Below are positions 33,061-45,295 of a stretch of DNA of 64,000 bases, piece after piece (position 1 is the first letter of the stretch; each line of letters begins with the position of its first letter). The stretch is taken from the NCBI GenBank assembly GCA_032622095.1, contig CP136064.1, forward strand, positions 126,965,605 through 127,029,604, read 5' to 3'. Source of the stretch: Siphonodentalium dalli (Eukaryota; Mollusca; Scaphopoda; Gadilida; Siphonodentaliidae). Position numbers and translations under genes: made by a program. The notes beneath the pieces were generated by a model. The model had not been told where the DNA came from. It saw nothing but the letters and a program-made list of their open reading frames with translations, and searched no databases.

Positions 33061-36000
33061 TAACATAAAATTTATCATTTCTTCTGCTGTATGCTTTATT
33101 TATAAAGGTGGCACATTCTCTTGGATATTTATTCATTATTATTTAAATTGCATCATTATCAGATTAGGTGTTCCTTCTTAATTTTTGCGAAAAGTTCCTG
33201 TCTAATACTGTACTAAAGGATGCATTTTAGGAGGAAATGTTTCTCATCTTCAATATCTTTTGTATCGGGGCAGAATGTGCATAACCGTTCATGAGGTTTT
33301 TCTCCTTTAAATCTACCCGTTTCAATTCTCAAAGGGAGTACCCCACATCTGAATTGTGCCAATAATGATCTGTTTGAACGGGCAAGATTCATTGAGACAT
33401 ATTCCTCAGTTTTAAATTCAAATTTAAACAAAATATATGTCCTTAGCTTTGGTACATGTTTCAGACTTTCTTCCCATTTGTCATTAAAGTATGTGTCAAT
33501 AAGTTTGTTTGCTTCATCTAGATCACAGACCAATCGATTGTCAAAAATGTCAGTTTTATCAAGTATTTGAAAATTTTCCTTTAACTCTAACTCCATCCAG
33601 CATGTCCACAACTGTAATCCCATTCAAATACTCTATATGTTAGACGGTTGTGACTAGATTATTCCAATGCCTTAGCATATTTATCCATCTCCGTTGTCTG
33701 GAAGGTCTGATCCCCATATCACCTGTTATAGCTAATAAAGGGGTACATCTGTGTACCCCAAGAAAATATCGGAGGCTACGGTTCTGCACAAGGTCAATGC
33801 TAGTATGTTTTCCAAAACCCCAAATCCCAGATCCATAGTCCAAAACAGGGTTGACACATGTAGATACCAATTTATCAAAAGTTTTGAATCCAAAGTCCTT
33901 ATAAGGGTGTATCCTTTAAATTATTGACCCCAGTGCTCTACCCCCAGCGGTAGCCAATATATCTGATGTATGGGTAAAGGATTTGTCTTCATGAAGTATT
34001 ATCCCAAGATATTTATATCTGTCTATAATTTCCAATGGGCTATTCTTCAGTTTAAAGTCATACTGTGTCTTGGGAAGGGTTTTCTCTCTGAAGTGCACTA
34101 TTTTGGTTTTGTTTTTATTAAGAGCCATTCTCCATTTGGTAGTCCATTTATCCAATATTTGGAGTAGTTGTTGCATATCATTTTCATTGTTGGATAATAG
34201 GGCTATATCATCTGCATATAGAAGAATGCCACATGGTTCATATTCCCCGATGGGTACTCCTATCGCTGATTGTTTTATCTCCATTGCTAAATCGTTGATG
34301 AACAGTGAGAATAGGGTACTAGACATACTGTCACCTTGTTTGACACCAACGGTACATTGGAAGTCTTCTGAGAGTATACTATTTATGTTAATACAGGAGA
34401 ATGTTGACTGGTAAATGTTTTTTAGTGCATTATAAAATTGGCCGTCAAACCCCATTCTGAGCAATTTGCTGTATAACATTTCACGATTCACTGTGTCAAA
34501 AGATTTTTGGAAGTCTACAAATGTTACAAAAGTTTCTCTGTTAGCTTTAATAATTGTGGATATTGTATGGATATTGTCAATGCAAGATCTTCCAGGTCTG
34601 AAACCACACTGTTCATCAACTATTTGTTCATTCAATTCAGCATGTTGCATAAGTCTACTATTTAGGATTGAAGTAAATAATTTGCTACATGTATTAAGTA
34701 GTGAGATACCCCGATAATTGTTGGGTACCCTGGTGTCAAGTGTTGCATTTTTGAGGATTGGGTGGATAATGGCTTTCTTCCATAAAGTAGGGATAATTCC
34801 TGTGTCAAAAATAATTTGGAATAGTTCATGTATAACTTTGATTACAGGTTGGTACTTGAGTCATGTGATTCGTATGGGATACCATCACAGCCGCTGGATT
34901 TGGAGTTTTTTGCTTTATTTACTACCTTCTCAACTTCGTCAATGCTTATAGGAGCGTTTAACAATGAATTAGATTCATATAGTGGATCTAGGAATTTGTC
35001 TTCAATGAACCTGTTCTTTGTTATTATGTCAGTTAGTTCTTTGTCAATTGTGTTCATGTTGTTACATGGGTTATATAATTCATCAAATGTATTTTTCCAT
35101 GTTTTCAGAATTGTTGCCTAATCACGATGCACCGAACCATCAGGGTTACAAACTTGATCTGGTATCCGGGTTTCCTTGTCTGGGCCAAGTTTCTTTATTT
35201 TTTCCCAAAATATTTTTGGATCACCTGTCAAAGCTTCTGTGTCTATCATAAGTGTTTTGCGAAATTTGCGTTCATAAAATCGTAATTTTCTATTGAAAAT
35301 TTTCCAGGAAATGTTAAAAGATTTGTGTGCATTTTGACCCTCTTTCCCTTGTTTTCTACTTTTATGTAGGTTTAACATGTGTTTTTCATTGTTATGCATT
35401 TCTGTCCCCAAATTTGTTAATTCTTGGTTCCAGAAAGGTTTCATGTATTTAAATTTCTTATTAACTTTTGTGCTTCCTCCTCTTGGCTTTTTGGGTAGTA
35501 CCTTTTCAAGCTCAAGTTTTAGTGATTTAACTAATTTTGAGTAAATTATGTCTATTTGAGTTAGTGATTCCTCAGTGGATTCGATGCATCTTGATATTTC
35601 GAGCAACAATTCTGAAAGTTGACCATCTGCTAAATAGGTTTTAGGCAACTCATTTTTTAGTTTTGTCACAGTTGATGTTTGTTCAATATTAATGGAATTT
35701 ACTTCATGACAGTGGATATATGTTGGTTCATTCTCAGGAGAATATATAAAATACAAAAAACAATGATCAGGCGGTTTACTCCGTTCACCGATAAGGTGTA
35801 GCAAGTTGTTGTTTTCAATAAGTGATGATTGAGTAAGAACTTCAAATTGGTTGCAAGTGTTTATCATGTTATGACAAACACATATATAATCAACCACAGA
35901 TTTACCTCTGTGGCTGATTGAAGTGAAATTATCTTCAAGCTCTGGCCCCTACCATTCAGGCAACAATATTTAGCTTCATTTAGAAAGTCTATAAAGGACC

Positions 36001-36662
36001 TACCATGTTTGGTTGATAACTGTATCAATATTTTCCCTCTTGGGTATATCATCGAATTCTTCGTTGAAATCTTGTAGTCCCCCTATTCTACCGTTAAAGT
36101 CACCACAGATAATGGTGGGGTAATTATTACAGTGAATATAAATCTCAGTGAGTAATGAAGAGAATAATTCATCAGGGTCTCTACCCCACGGTGAATTTTC
36201 CGGTGGTAGATAACATGAAAAAATTATGAATTTGTTACAATTGTCATCTCCCTTCAATTGAAATTGAACTCCCAGAATTCCATCGTGTGATTGTGATATT
36301 ATTTCATAATCATATAAGTCTAAAACCCTCTTATCCACTAAAAGGCCAACTCCACCTGAACCTTTGGGTGCCAATTTATGCTTTAATTGTCTATTCAAAC
36401 CTATCCATTGGTACCCTTCAATAGAAATTTCTTCTGAGCCACTCAAATGTGACTCACAGACACTGACTATATTGCATTTGGAATGTTTGATAAGAGTAGA
36501 TTTCAAAATTCTACTTTCTCTACCCCACCCATTGAGATTTATATGACCAATATCAATATAATCAAAGGTGTTAGTACATGTTTTATAACGCATAGAGTTC
36601 TCACTGTAAATTGTGTTGGAACACATACGGTCTTTATTACTATTGTGTGTTTTAGTACACAC
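33060..36662 (-). pseudogene. LINE ORF2: endonuclease, reverse transcriptase and zinc knuckle, dead
   Basis: On the minus strand an APE-type endonuclease comes first (36662-36000), with HINLNGWGRES, CESHLSG, GSGGVGLLV, SCYLPPENSPWGRD and GDFNGRIGG. A linker region follows (36052-35118). Reverse transcriptase has SGCDGIPYE, EQCGFRPGRSCIDNIH, TFVDFQKSFDTVNR, GVKQGDSMSSTLFSLFINDLA and the catalytic YADDIALLS (34650-33916). Then come PVLDYGSGIWGFGKH and a C-terminal CTFC...DEKHFLLKC knuckle (33623-33213). Coding-like sequence runs past a stop to about 33060. I count at least six lesions: frameshifts near 36010, 35900, 34855 and 33640, and in-frame stops near 35118, 33916 and 33213. The clade is CR1/L2/Jockey-like or related, unresolved by eye. 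Confidence 0.92.
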
Positions 36663-36674
36663 AGAGTCCTCGTC

Positions 36675-37418
36675 CTATCTGGATGGAAATCCAGTTGAGC
36701 TGGCTGATCTAACAATTCTGCCACTTCTTGTGATCCGGAAATCTGTCCCATTTTGAATCTGTCCTAGAATAGTTCTAGCATTGAGCTCAATGAGGCGTTC
36801 AACATGTGTCTTGCCACCTCTCAGATAAGTATTCTTGTACTTTTCAGTGTTTTTAAGTTCCATTTTGTGTCTAAGCACCAATATTTTCTGCTGGACATTT
36901 TCGAACTGAATTTTAACACGTGCAGGCTTGTCAGCAAATCTCCTTTTCAATCGCTCTGCGTGAATAACTGTGACTTTCCCATCTACCTCGACACCCAGTT
37001 TTGAAATTATGTCCTACTATTACTAGATCTGCATTGTTTACTTCTTTGATGTAGGTGGCTATCACTGTTGTATCCTCATTATTATTAGGATTGTCAGAAG
37101 CACTACTGTGTGTAAACTTTTCTTGTGTTTTTATTTCTAATCTCTCTATTCTTGTAACTAAATCATCAGTGTCCTCCTTCGTTGTTGTTTTAGCTTCTAT
37201 TGTGTCATTTATTGTTGTTTCCAACTGTACCACACGTGTAACTAGGTCACTCACGCGCGATACCTCTGCATCCATTTTTAGAACTAGGTCATCTTTCACT
37301 TCTTTGATTTTTCGGTTGATACTTTCTGTCAAACTCGTTTCTAGTCCATCCAATTTAGTGTCCATACGTTTCTGCGGGTTCTTTTGTCCTTTTTTGACAT
37401 CCAGAACAAGGTCAACTA
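36675..37418 (-). pseudogene. LINE ORF1, middle and C-terminal part
   Basis: The first frame (from 37418) has a heptad-rich coiled coil (LDGLETSLTES, VSDLVTRVVQLETT, DDLVTRIERLE). The second frame (36950-36675) has DKPARVKIQFENVQQK and LRGGKTHVERLIELNARTIL, similar to the C-terminal nucleic-acid-binding region of L1-type ORF1 proteins. A frameshift lies near 36940. The apparent ATG at 37431 is inside the transposon end, not the true start. The N-terminal part of this ORF1 is 6.3 kb away at 43686-43863. ORF1 forms trimeric RNA-binding particles in known LINEs (family knowledge). Confidence 0.85.
37416..37418. repeat. Left CTA target-site duplication of the Harbinger-like pair
   Basis: CTA here matches CTA at 43683-43685. 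Removing everything between them and one CTA restores one open ORF1 frame on the minus strand. This confirms the boundary and the 3-bp target length typical of PIF/Harbinger. Confidence 0.85.
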
Positions 37419-38590
37419 GGGTGATATTCACCGGCTGGGTTTATAATATAGTCCAGGTAGTTTTACGAGGCGACGCTCAATGCGAAGCTATCGGTGGACA
37501 TATCGATGGGAAGACATCGCCGCGCTGTATAGGATTATCCAATCAAGGTGATTGGCGTCAATCATAGATTGACCATCGGTCACATAAACATGCTGCGTGT
37601 AGCAGTACACGTTTGGTTCATTTCAACAATGAGCAACCGAGGAAAATTACGTGGGGCAAAATATACCACCGACGACATGGGGGGTCTACAAAAACAATCC
37701 GTATATAGGACCGGGGTGGGTGAGTGGTCCAGAGGCCGAAACAATCGTGCTTGTAAAAAAAATTCCAAATTTACAAGTACTGACCATGTAATGTTGTTTG
37801 TAAGCATGTTAGTATCATGTTTGTTGGCATATGGCTATATAGACAGCTATAGTGACTATATAGCCTCAGATTTAGCAATCTTCTGGATTTCACAGGATCC
37901 CGTCCCACTTCACAGTGGAAAACCGTAATTTAGTAAAAAAAATAAATTAATATATTACCCAGTTGTATTACCCGAATAAAAGTAATAAAAAAAAAAAAAA
38001 ATGTATCACAAATACTACATGGTGAATACTCAATAATGACTATATATCATTAACGCGATTGTTGCATAATATGAAATTGAAAAGGGTATCTCATAAATTT
38101 CTAATGTCTGAAATACTGTCTTGTTCTGGCATGCAATCAAATTCATTCCTTCTGGTTATTTCTCATCTTTAATAATTGCAAGTAATGTTAATTTGCAACA
38201 CTTATCCAAATAAAACTGAATTGGTTATGATGAATGACCGTTACTGTTTATTGTTCAGACAATCCCAACTGAAGGCGACGCTATATTCTGCTTGAATTTA
38301 CGAACTTCATCTTGAAGCTTAAATACTGCTCAACAAGACTAAACTAAAATACTAATTGTATACTGTTATCGCTTACAAATAGATGAACTGAAATAATGTG
38401 ATGCAGTCAGATGCTTTGAGAAATGACATTCTTCAATGTCTTCAAAGTTCAAACTAAAATCACGAATAAAATCTGACTGAGACTATACTGCAGACTCTAG
38501 TGCACAAATATACATACAAATGGTTGAGTTATAATAATGCAAAATGTGTTTACGGATGGAACCAGGTTGGTAGCTCTGGTATGCATCGAC

Positions 38591-39581
38591 CAGTGTTCAC
38601 GCTGTCGGTAGCCATTTTAGCCATTGGCGAAAATAAATTGTAAATGGCGAAAAAAAATGACCAAATGGCGAAAATAAATGGCTAAATTAATTTCCTCTCA
38701 AATATGTCCATCTGGACATGGTGGCGATTATAAACACAGTCATCGGTCTAATAACATCACGCGTAGCTGACATCCGTACAACAAAAGCGTCGCCACCTCG
38801 TGTATGTTACGCGATCCGATGTGCTTGGAGCAATTAGTAATAGGTGTACATTGGTGTTGATTTCATGCAGTGTCAATGGCAGACGCAATGTGTTGTAATA
38901 AACGCAACTTTTGAGTGGGGATAAGGGAAAGATACTTAATCACTTTAAGTGACGGATGGTTTTGTTGCGAGTCAAGTTTCCAAAATGAATTTCTTGCATT
39001 TGCAGTTTGATCCCTATTAATTAATTCCAACTTTTTACAAAACCGATCGATCTGTAGATAGATATAGATGCTTTATTGATAACTCAATCGTACTATTATG
39101 CACAAAATATAGAGTCATGTAACATATTTACAGTGACATTTGGCCAACTAGCCGCGATTAATAAAATTATCCTAATTGCGTAGTCACCAGGGTATACTTA
39201 CTATTACCCCGCGAATTGAACAAATATGCACCAGATACGCATAGGCATAGATAAAACAATGCACAAAATCGTGAATAAATAAAACTTCAGGTTGCGTTCA
39301 GATATCGTATTGCATATTATCGCTATATGTTAATACACCGCAATTTGTTTTTATTTGCGATGGTCTAAAAACTTTCATTGTATGTGGAATCGCTTGGCAG
39401 GATGTCATTGCTCATATTACATTGTTATTGTGTTCTTTTGTCAATAAAATGTAATATACGTTCAATTTATCTCAAAACATTTTCTCAAACAAGTGGCTAA
39501 AGTAAATTCAAAGTGGCTAAAAATAATTGGCATTTGGCTAAAATAATGGCTAAAGCAATTTCTGGGCCAGCGTGAACACTG
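38591..39581. mobile_element. Non-autonomous hAT-like element, 991 bp
   Basis: The terminal inverted repeats are CAGTGTTCACGCTG. They are flanked by GCATCGAC at 38583-38590 and 39582-39589, a perfect 8-bp target duplication, the hAT signature (established knowledge). Copy 2 of the surrounding transposon has the empty site GGTATGCATCGACAGGC near 42222. Subterminal copies of GGCTAAA/TTTAGCC and TGGCGAAAA repeat on both sides, possible transposase-binding repeats (inference). There is no transposase. Confidence 0.93.
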
Positions 39582-40519
39582 GCATCGACAGGCGAAACCT
39601 GTGATATGCAGTAATATCTGCATACATCCTTCCCCTACCATTCAGGTCTATCACCATACCAAACCACTTCAAAATTCGACAACCGACACTTCAACTTATA
39701 TTGCAAAAACTTTGTACGGACTGAATTTCATAAACAGGGCCCATGGATAACTCTGGTAGGCATTGGTGCTCACAATCCGTGATATTATGCATATTCGTTC
39801 CCCATTTCTGGTCCGTCACATGTATAGAGCATCAAAATACGACAACCTACTCTTGAGTTATAACGCAAAATGTTTGTATCGACCGTCGCATGGACGGCTC
39901 GAGGCGTCAACAATATACCCGCCGACTAATATCGGGGGTATAATAAACCATATATCTGTGTATATACCTAACCAAAACAATTCCCCTCCTCACCCACCCC
40001 GGTGGATAAGACTAAAGAGTTCTTTGATCATGCACAAATAATTGTAGAACCCCTGACCTGTTTACCACTATTTACACTGGCCAGTGTTCTCTGTCAGACT
40101 AAACACGCTCGATATATTAAGGCTATCATGCGGTCTAGGGCAATTTATGACATACAGTGTACCTACACAATGCTTTATTATTGTTGTTAGATACTGGAAA
40201 CACCAGGAAACACCTGGAAATACAGTTTATTTTTCATTTTTCTGACCTGTGCTTTACCGATTAAGGATCTTATTGCTTGAGTCTTAATTGTACACAGTTT
40301 GCACCAACAAAGGACAGTGGAATGGGATTGAAAGGCAGTTAACACAGTTATTGAAGAACGGCTAAAAAAAACTCTTGAAATTTGGATAAAAACATGAGAA
40401 AGGTGGTGGGTCCCTTACATTTGAAGGAAACAATTTGCACAAATGGGGTGGTGGGTCCCTCGGTGTCTGAAAAAAACTTTTTGGGCCCTATATGTGCAAT
40501 TGTTTTCCAGACCCCTCCC

Positions 40520-40699
40520 CCCACTGCCGACGAGCGTAAAACGTTTTTGGGCATTGTGGAGAGAAGAATCAAAATATTAAAGAACAAAGAAACTGGCACC
40601 ATTCACCAGCGCCGGAAAAATGATGCATGGAAAGAAATTTCTTTGGAAATGGCAAGGAAATATCCAAACAGAACTAAAACACAAACAAAATTCTTCTGA
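40520..40699 (+). pseudogene. Myb/SANT-like DNA-binding domain frame, Harbinger copy 1
   Basis: The frame reads TADERKTFLGIVERR, then KNKETGTIHQ, then NDAWKEISLEMARKY, then NRTKTQTKFF. The spaced tryptophan/aliphatic pattern resembles the Myb/SANT-like domain of the second protein of PIF/Harbinger elements. It stops inside or just after the third helix, so it is truncated. An upstream TGTTTTCCAG could be a splice acceptor. The reading frame from 40382 extends it with unrelated residues. Confidence 0.6.
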
Positions 40700-41040
40700 G
40701 ACGTTATCTTCTCGGCTCTTCATTTTCAAACTGTGCTAATTAAAAAACCTCATTAATATCATTGAAACTCATTCTGCAGATGTATAAACGCCAGCATGAG
40801 TCTCCACACAATTATACCAAATAATTATACCGCTATACATGCCGATTGTGGCCGGTGAGTGTTCATGAATTAGTCGTGAGACGGCGTCAATTGACAAGTG
40901 ACAAATCTGATAGATTGGATCAATCACACCATCGACAGCGTGTGTCGTTTGCGCTAAAGCAAAGATACCTTTGCGTTCAGCCGCTACCAAATAAACTACC
41001 TGGTTTATAAAATAGTCTCGCTTGGTGAATAGCACCCCAG

Positions 41041-43682
41041 GGGTGCTATCCACCGGCTGGGTTTATAATATAGTCCAGGTAGTTTTACGAGGCGTCGCTC
41101 AATGCGAAGCTATCGGTGGACATATCGATGGGAAGACATCGCCGCGCCATATAGGAGTATCCAATCAAGGTGATTGGCGTCAATCATAGATTGACCACCG
41201 GTCACATAAACATGCTGCGTGTAGCAGTACCCGTTTGTACACATTTCAACAATGAGCAACCGAGGAAAAGGACGTGGGGCAAAATATACCACCGACGACA
41301 TGAGGGGGTCTACAAAAAAAATCCGTATATAGGGCCGGGGTGGGTGGGTGGTCCAGAGGCCGAAACAATCGTGCTTGTAATTTTTTTTCCAAAATGGTTT
41401 TTTTTTCAAACAATTTACAAGTACTGACCATGTAATGTTATTTGTAAGCATGTTAGTATCGTGTTTGTTGGCATATGGCTATATAGACAGCTATAGTGAC
41501 TATTTAGCCTCATATTTATCAACATTCTGGATTTCACAGGATCCCGTCCCACTGCTCAGTGGAAAACCTTAATTTAGTAAAAAAAAAATGTATTACCCAG
41601 TTGTATTACCCGAATAAAAGTAATAAAATAAAAAAAAACTGTATCACAAATACTACATGGTGAATACTCATGATGACTAGATATCATTGACCCGATTGTT
41701 GCATAACATGAAATTGAAAAGGGTATCTCATAAATTTCTAATGTCTGAAATACTGTCTTGTTCTGGCATGCAATCAAATTCATTCCTTCTGGTTATTTCT
41801 CATCTTTTTAATGATTGCAAGTAATGTTAATTTGCAGCACTTATCCAAATAAAACTGAATTGGTTATGATGAATGGCCGTTACTTTTTATTGTTCGGACA
41901 ATCCCAACTGAAGGTGACGCTATTCTCCTTGAGTTTACGAACTTCATCTTGAAGCATATATAATTAAATACTGCTCAACAAGACTAAACTACAATACTAA
42001 TTGTATACTGTTATCGCTTACAAATAGATGAACTGAAATAATGTGATGCATTCAGATGCTTTGAGAAATGACATTCTTCAATGTCTTCAAAGTTCAAACT
42101 AAAATCAAGAATAAAATCTGCCTGAGACTATACTGCAGACTCTATTGCACAAATATACATACAAATGGTTGAGTTATAATAATGCAAAATGTGTTTACGG
42201 ATGGAACCAAGTTGGTAGCTCTGGTATGCATCGACAGGCAAAACCTGTGATATGCAGTAATATCTGCATACATCCTTCCCGTATCATTCAGGTCTATCAC
42301 CATAACAAACCACTTCAAAATTCGACAACCGACACTTCAACTTATATGGCAAAAGCTTTGTACGGATTGAATTTCACCAACAGGGCCCATGGATAACTCT
42401 GGTAGGCATTGGTACTCACAATCCGTGATATTATGCATATTCGTTCCCCATTTCTGGTCCGTCACATGTCATAGAGCATCAAAATATGACAACCGACTCT
42501 TGAGTTATGATGCAAAATGTTTGTATGGACGGACGCACGGACGGCTCGAGACGTCAACTATATACCCGCCGACTAATATCGGGGTATAATAACCATATAT
42601 CTATATGTATACCTAACCAAAACAATTCCCCTCCTCACCCACCCCGGTAGATAAGGCAAAAGAGTTCTTTGATCATGCACAAATAATTGTAGAACCCCTG
42701 ACTTGTTTACCACTATTTACACTGGCCAGTGTTCTCTGTCAGACTAAACACGCTCGATATATTAAGGCTATCATGCGGTCTAGGGCAATTTGTGACATAC
42801 ACTGTACACAATGCTTTATTATTGTTGTTAGATACTGGAAATTTCAGGAAACACCTGGAAATACAGTTTATTTTTCGTTTTTCTGACCTGTGCTTTACCG
42901 ATTAAGGATCTTATTGCTTGAGTCTTAATTTTACACACTTTGCATCAAAAAAGGACAGTGGAATGGGATTGAAAGGCAGTTAACACAGTTATTGAAGAAC
43001 GGCTAAAAAACTCTGAATTTTTTTTATAAAAACATGAGAAAGGGGGTTGGTCCCTAACATTTGGAGGAACAAATTTGCACAAATGGGGTGGTGGGTCCCT
43101 CGGGGTCGGAAAAACACTTTTTGGGCCTATATGTGCAATTGTTTTCCACAGACCCCCACCCCCGCCCACTGCCGACGAGCGTAACACTTTTTTGGACATT
43201 GTGAAGAGAAGAATCAAAATATTAAAGAACAAAGAAACCGGCACCATTCACCAGCTCCGGAAAAATGATGTTTGGAAAGAAATTTCTTTGGAAATAGCAG
43301 GGAAATATCCAAACAGAACCAAAACACAAACAAAATTCTTCTGAGACGTTATCTTCTTGGCTCTTCATTTTCACACTGTGCTAATTAAAAAACCTCATTA
43401 ATATCATTGAAACTCATTCTGCAGATATATAAACACAAGCATGAGTCTCCACACAATTATACCCAAAAATTATACCGCTATACATGCCGATTGTGGCCCG
43501 TGAGTGTTCATGAATTAGTCGTAAGACGGCGTCAATTGACAGCTGACAAATCTGATAGATTGGATCAATCACACCATCGACAGTGTGTGTCGTTTGCGCT
43601 AAAGCAAAGATACCTTTGCGTTCAGCCGCTACCATATAAACTACCTGGTTTATAAAATAGTCTCGCTTGGTGAATAGCACCC
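41041..43682. mobile_element. PIF/Harbinger-like DNA transposon, tandem copy 2
   Basis: It starts GGGTGCTATCCACC after a 3-bp spacer CAG (41038-41040) and ends GGTGAATAGCACCC, followed by the target copy CTA (43683-43685). It is collinear and near-identical by eye with copy 1, minus the hAT-like element. It has no transposase. The two elements lie head to tail. Confidence 0.75.
43165..43344 (+). pseudogene. Myb/SANT-like DNA-binding domain frame, Harbinger copy 2
   Basis: This is the counterpart of 40520-40699: TADERNTFLDIVKRR, NDVWKEISLEIAGKY and NRTKTQTKFF, with substitutions that mostly keep the character of the residue. It stops at the same place as copy 1, so the stop predates the tandem duplication or the two share an ancestral exon end. 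Confidence 0.6.
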
Positions 43683-43685
43683 CTA
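43683..43685. repeat. Right CTA target-site duplication of the Harbinger-like pair
   Basis: This matches 37416-37418. It is the right boundary of the 6.26-kb tandem insertion in the LINE ORF1. Confidence 0.85.
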
Positions 43686-43863
43686 GTGTTTTAAGTGATG
43701 CTGACACCGACATATCTTCAGTCAACACCTCATCACCGGATTCGTCGGACGACGATTCCGCCATTTTTTGATTTTTTTGGACACCTTTCGGAGTTTTACC
43801 GTCAGAATTTCTTCCCCTCTTCTTGTCAATTTGTTCTTTTGGTTGGCGATCACACAAACACAC
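43686..43863 (-). pseudogene. LINE ORF1, N-terminal part
   Basis: The minus-strand frame has a basic segment (KEQIDKKRGRNSDGK, KGVQKNQK) and an acidic serine-rich segment (MAESSSDESGDEVLTEDMS). It then runs into the Harbinger end. In phase with the CTA duplication it continues into the coiled coil at 37418. The residues read beyond 43683 in the open frame come from the transposon terminal repeat and are spurious. The start is likely one of the two methionines at 43863 or near 43761. Confidence 0.75.
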
Positions 43864-44084
43864 TGTTTATCAAATGTTTTTGTAGAGGATAAACAAAGAT
43901 GTCCTCTCGCTCCAAGCGTGATCACTTCCTAATCCCGTCATCATATTTCCAGTTGTCACTTCTCTAGCTCAGCGTGACATTTCCAGCATCATAATTTACT
44001 AATCCAAAAAGCCCACAGGGCGAAGCTTTCGCATTCTGTTATATTATTATATTGTGTCAACTTACATGAAACCAATACTCTTTA
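43864..44084 (-). other. Probable 5' UTR of the LINE
   Basis: This lies upstream of ORF1 on the minus strand and ends at the assembly gap. No promoter motif or target duplication is visible, so the true 5' end could be inside or beyond the gap. Confidence 0.4.
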
Positions 44085-44184
44085 NNNNNNNNNNNNNNNN
44101 NNNNNNNNNNNNNNNNNNNNNNNNNNNNNNNNNNNNNNNNNNNNNNNNNNNNNNNNNNNNNNNNNNNNNNNNNNNNNNNNNNNN
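44085..44184. other. Assembly gap of 100 N
   Basis: A run of exactly 100 N is the conventional length for a gap of unknown size. Its location between the LINE 5' end and duplicated block B matters for judging whether block B is real or a haplotype artefact. Confidence 0.99.
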
Positions 44185-44780
44185 TAACCAATTGGGAAAA
44201 ATGCTCCATCTGTGAGTTTGCATGCCAAAAGTTACATTTTGAACGAATCTGATAACATTACTCTCACATGCCTTTAGAATAATCATGATGGCCCAATGAT
44301 GAATTTTGTTTACATGATTCCAAATGATAACAAACAAGATCAGAATAAAAATTGAGGTCTGTTGGATTGGGAAGAAGATGTTAAAGCTTTCAGAGGGGTA
44401 GTTGTGGAAAATGTTTTCTGAATAATTCCAAGTGATGTCCACCAAGATGACTTGGATAAGAAAAAAAATCTATATTTTTTTGCCAACTCTTTCCATGATG
44501 GGAGGTGGAAGTGGGTTGAGATATTTAGACCTGAGTATCCCCTCTCCACCATGAATGAGCATAAGAAAAACAAGTTTAAGTTTGTTACAAACCTATGTAA
44601 CACAGCCATTTATTGATGAATTGTGACAATTTTTGGTACATGACTTTATTCTCACATTTGACAGAAAGTCAGGCCAGCCCCGTATTTTAACCAGAGTTAT
44701 CCCACTTATTTATATGTAATTTTATGTCCATTATGTGGTAACTTTATAACAAATGTCAGCTAATTAAATTCATATTTGGT
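44185..44780. other. No recognised gene after the gap
   Basis: AT-rich DNA. Minus-strand frames at 44062-44445 (which runs into the gap) and 44340-44609 have no convincing domain. One more family-type monomer begins near 44780, just left of the duplicated block. Confidence 0.4.
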
Positions 44781-45295
44781 TTATCGATCTTTCACAACAA
44801 TGTCTTGTCCAGTTTTGTCCAATTTGTTTTACCTGAGTTACAGCCCTTAGTTTATCTCTTTTGAGCAATTTTGGGGAAATTTATGTCTGGTGCACGATAA
44901 CTTGAACAAACTTCAACTGATTCCATTCGTATTGGGTGTATGGATCTTTTACAACAATATCCTGAACGAGTTCGAAAACCAAATTTGTCCGACATTTTTT
45001 ACCTGCGTTATGGCCCCTAGATTGTCTATTTTAGCAATTTTATGACTGTTAGCACAGAAATTTCAACTGTATCCATTCATATTGAGTGTATGGATCATTC
45101 ACAGCAATATCATGATTGAGTTCGAAAACCAGGTTTTTCCGATTATTTTTACGGCCCTAGTATGTTTATTGTCAGCAAGTTTATGTCCATTTGCGTGATA
45201 ACTTGAATAAACTTTCAACTGATTCCATTCATATTGGGTATATGGACCTTTCACAACTATAATCAATATCTCGGTTGAGTTCAAAAACCGGGTTT

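Larger units (their letters stand above)
37419..41037. mobile_element. PIF/Harbinger-like DNA transposon, tandem copy 1
   Basis: The left end GGGTGATATTCACC and right end GGTGAATAGCACCC are inverted repeats. A subterminal pair, GTCCAGGTAGTTTTAC and AAATAAACTACCTGG, adds weaker symmetry. Without the hAT-like insertion (38591-39581) and its extra target copy the element is about 2620 bp, matching copy 2 (2642 bp). It carries a Myb/SANT-like frame (40520-40699), as PIF/Harbinger elements usually do, but no DDE transposase is recognisable. It is therefore non-autonomous or decayed. Confidence 0.75.

Noticed and set aside
37419-37431. ATG at 37431 as the start of the LINE ORF1
   Set aside because: It lies within the transposon terminal inverted repeat. 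The true N-terminal part is at 43686-43863.
43414-43863. 149-residue minus-strand frame read as one protein
   Set aside because: Only the part from 43686 to 43863 belongs to the LINE ORF1. The rest is translated from the terminal region of the Harbinger-like element.
44340-44609. Minus-strand phrase MVERGYSGLNIS, faintly like the hAT C-terminal ERxFS motif
   Set aside because: The match is short, the following residues do not continue the hAT pattern, and there are no element ends nearby.
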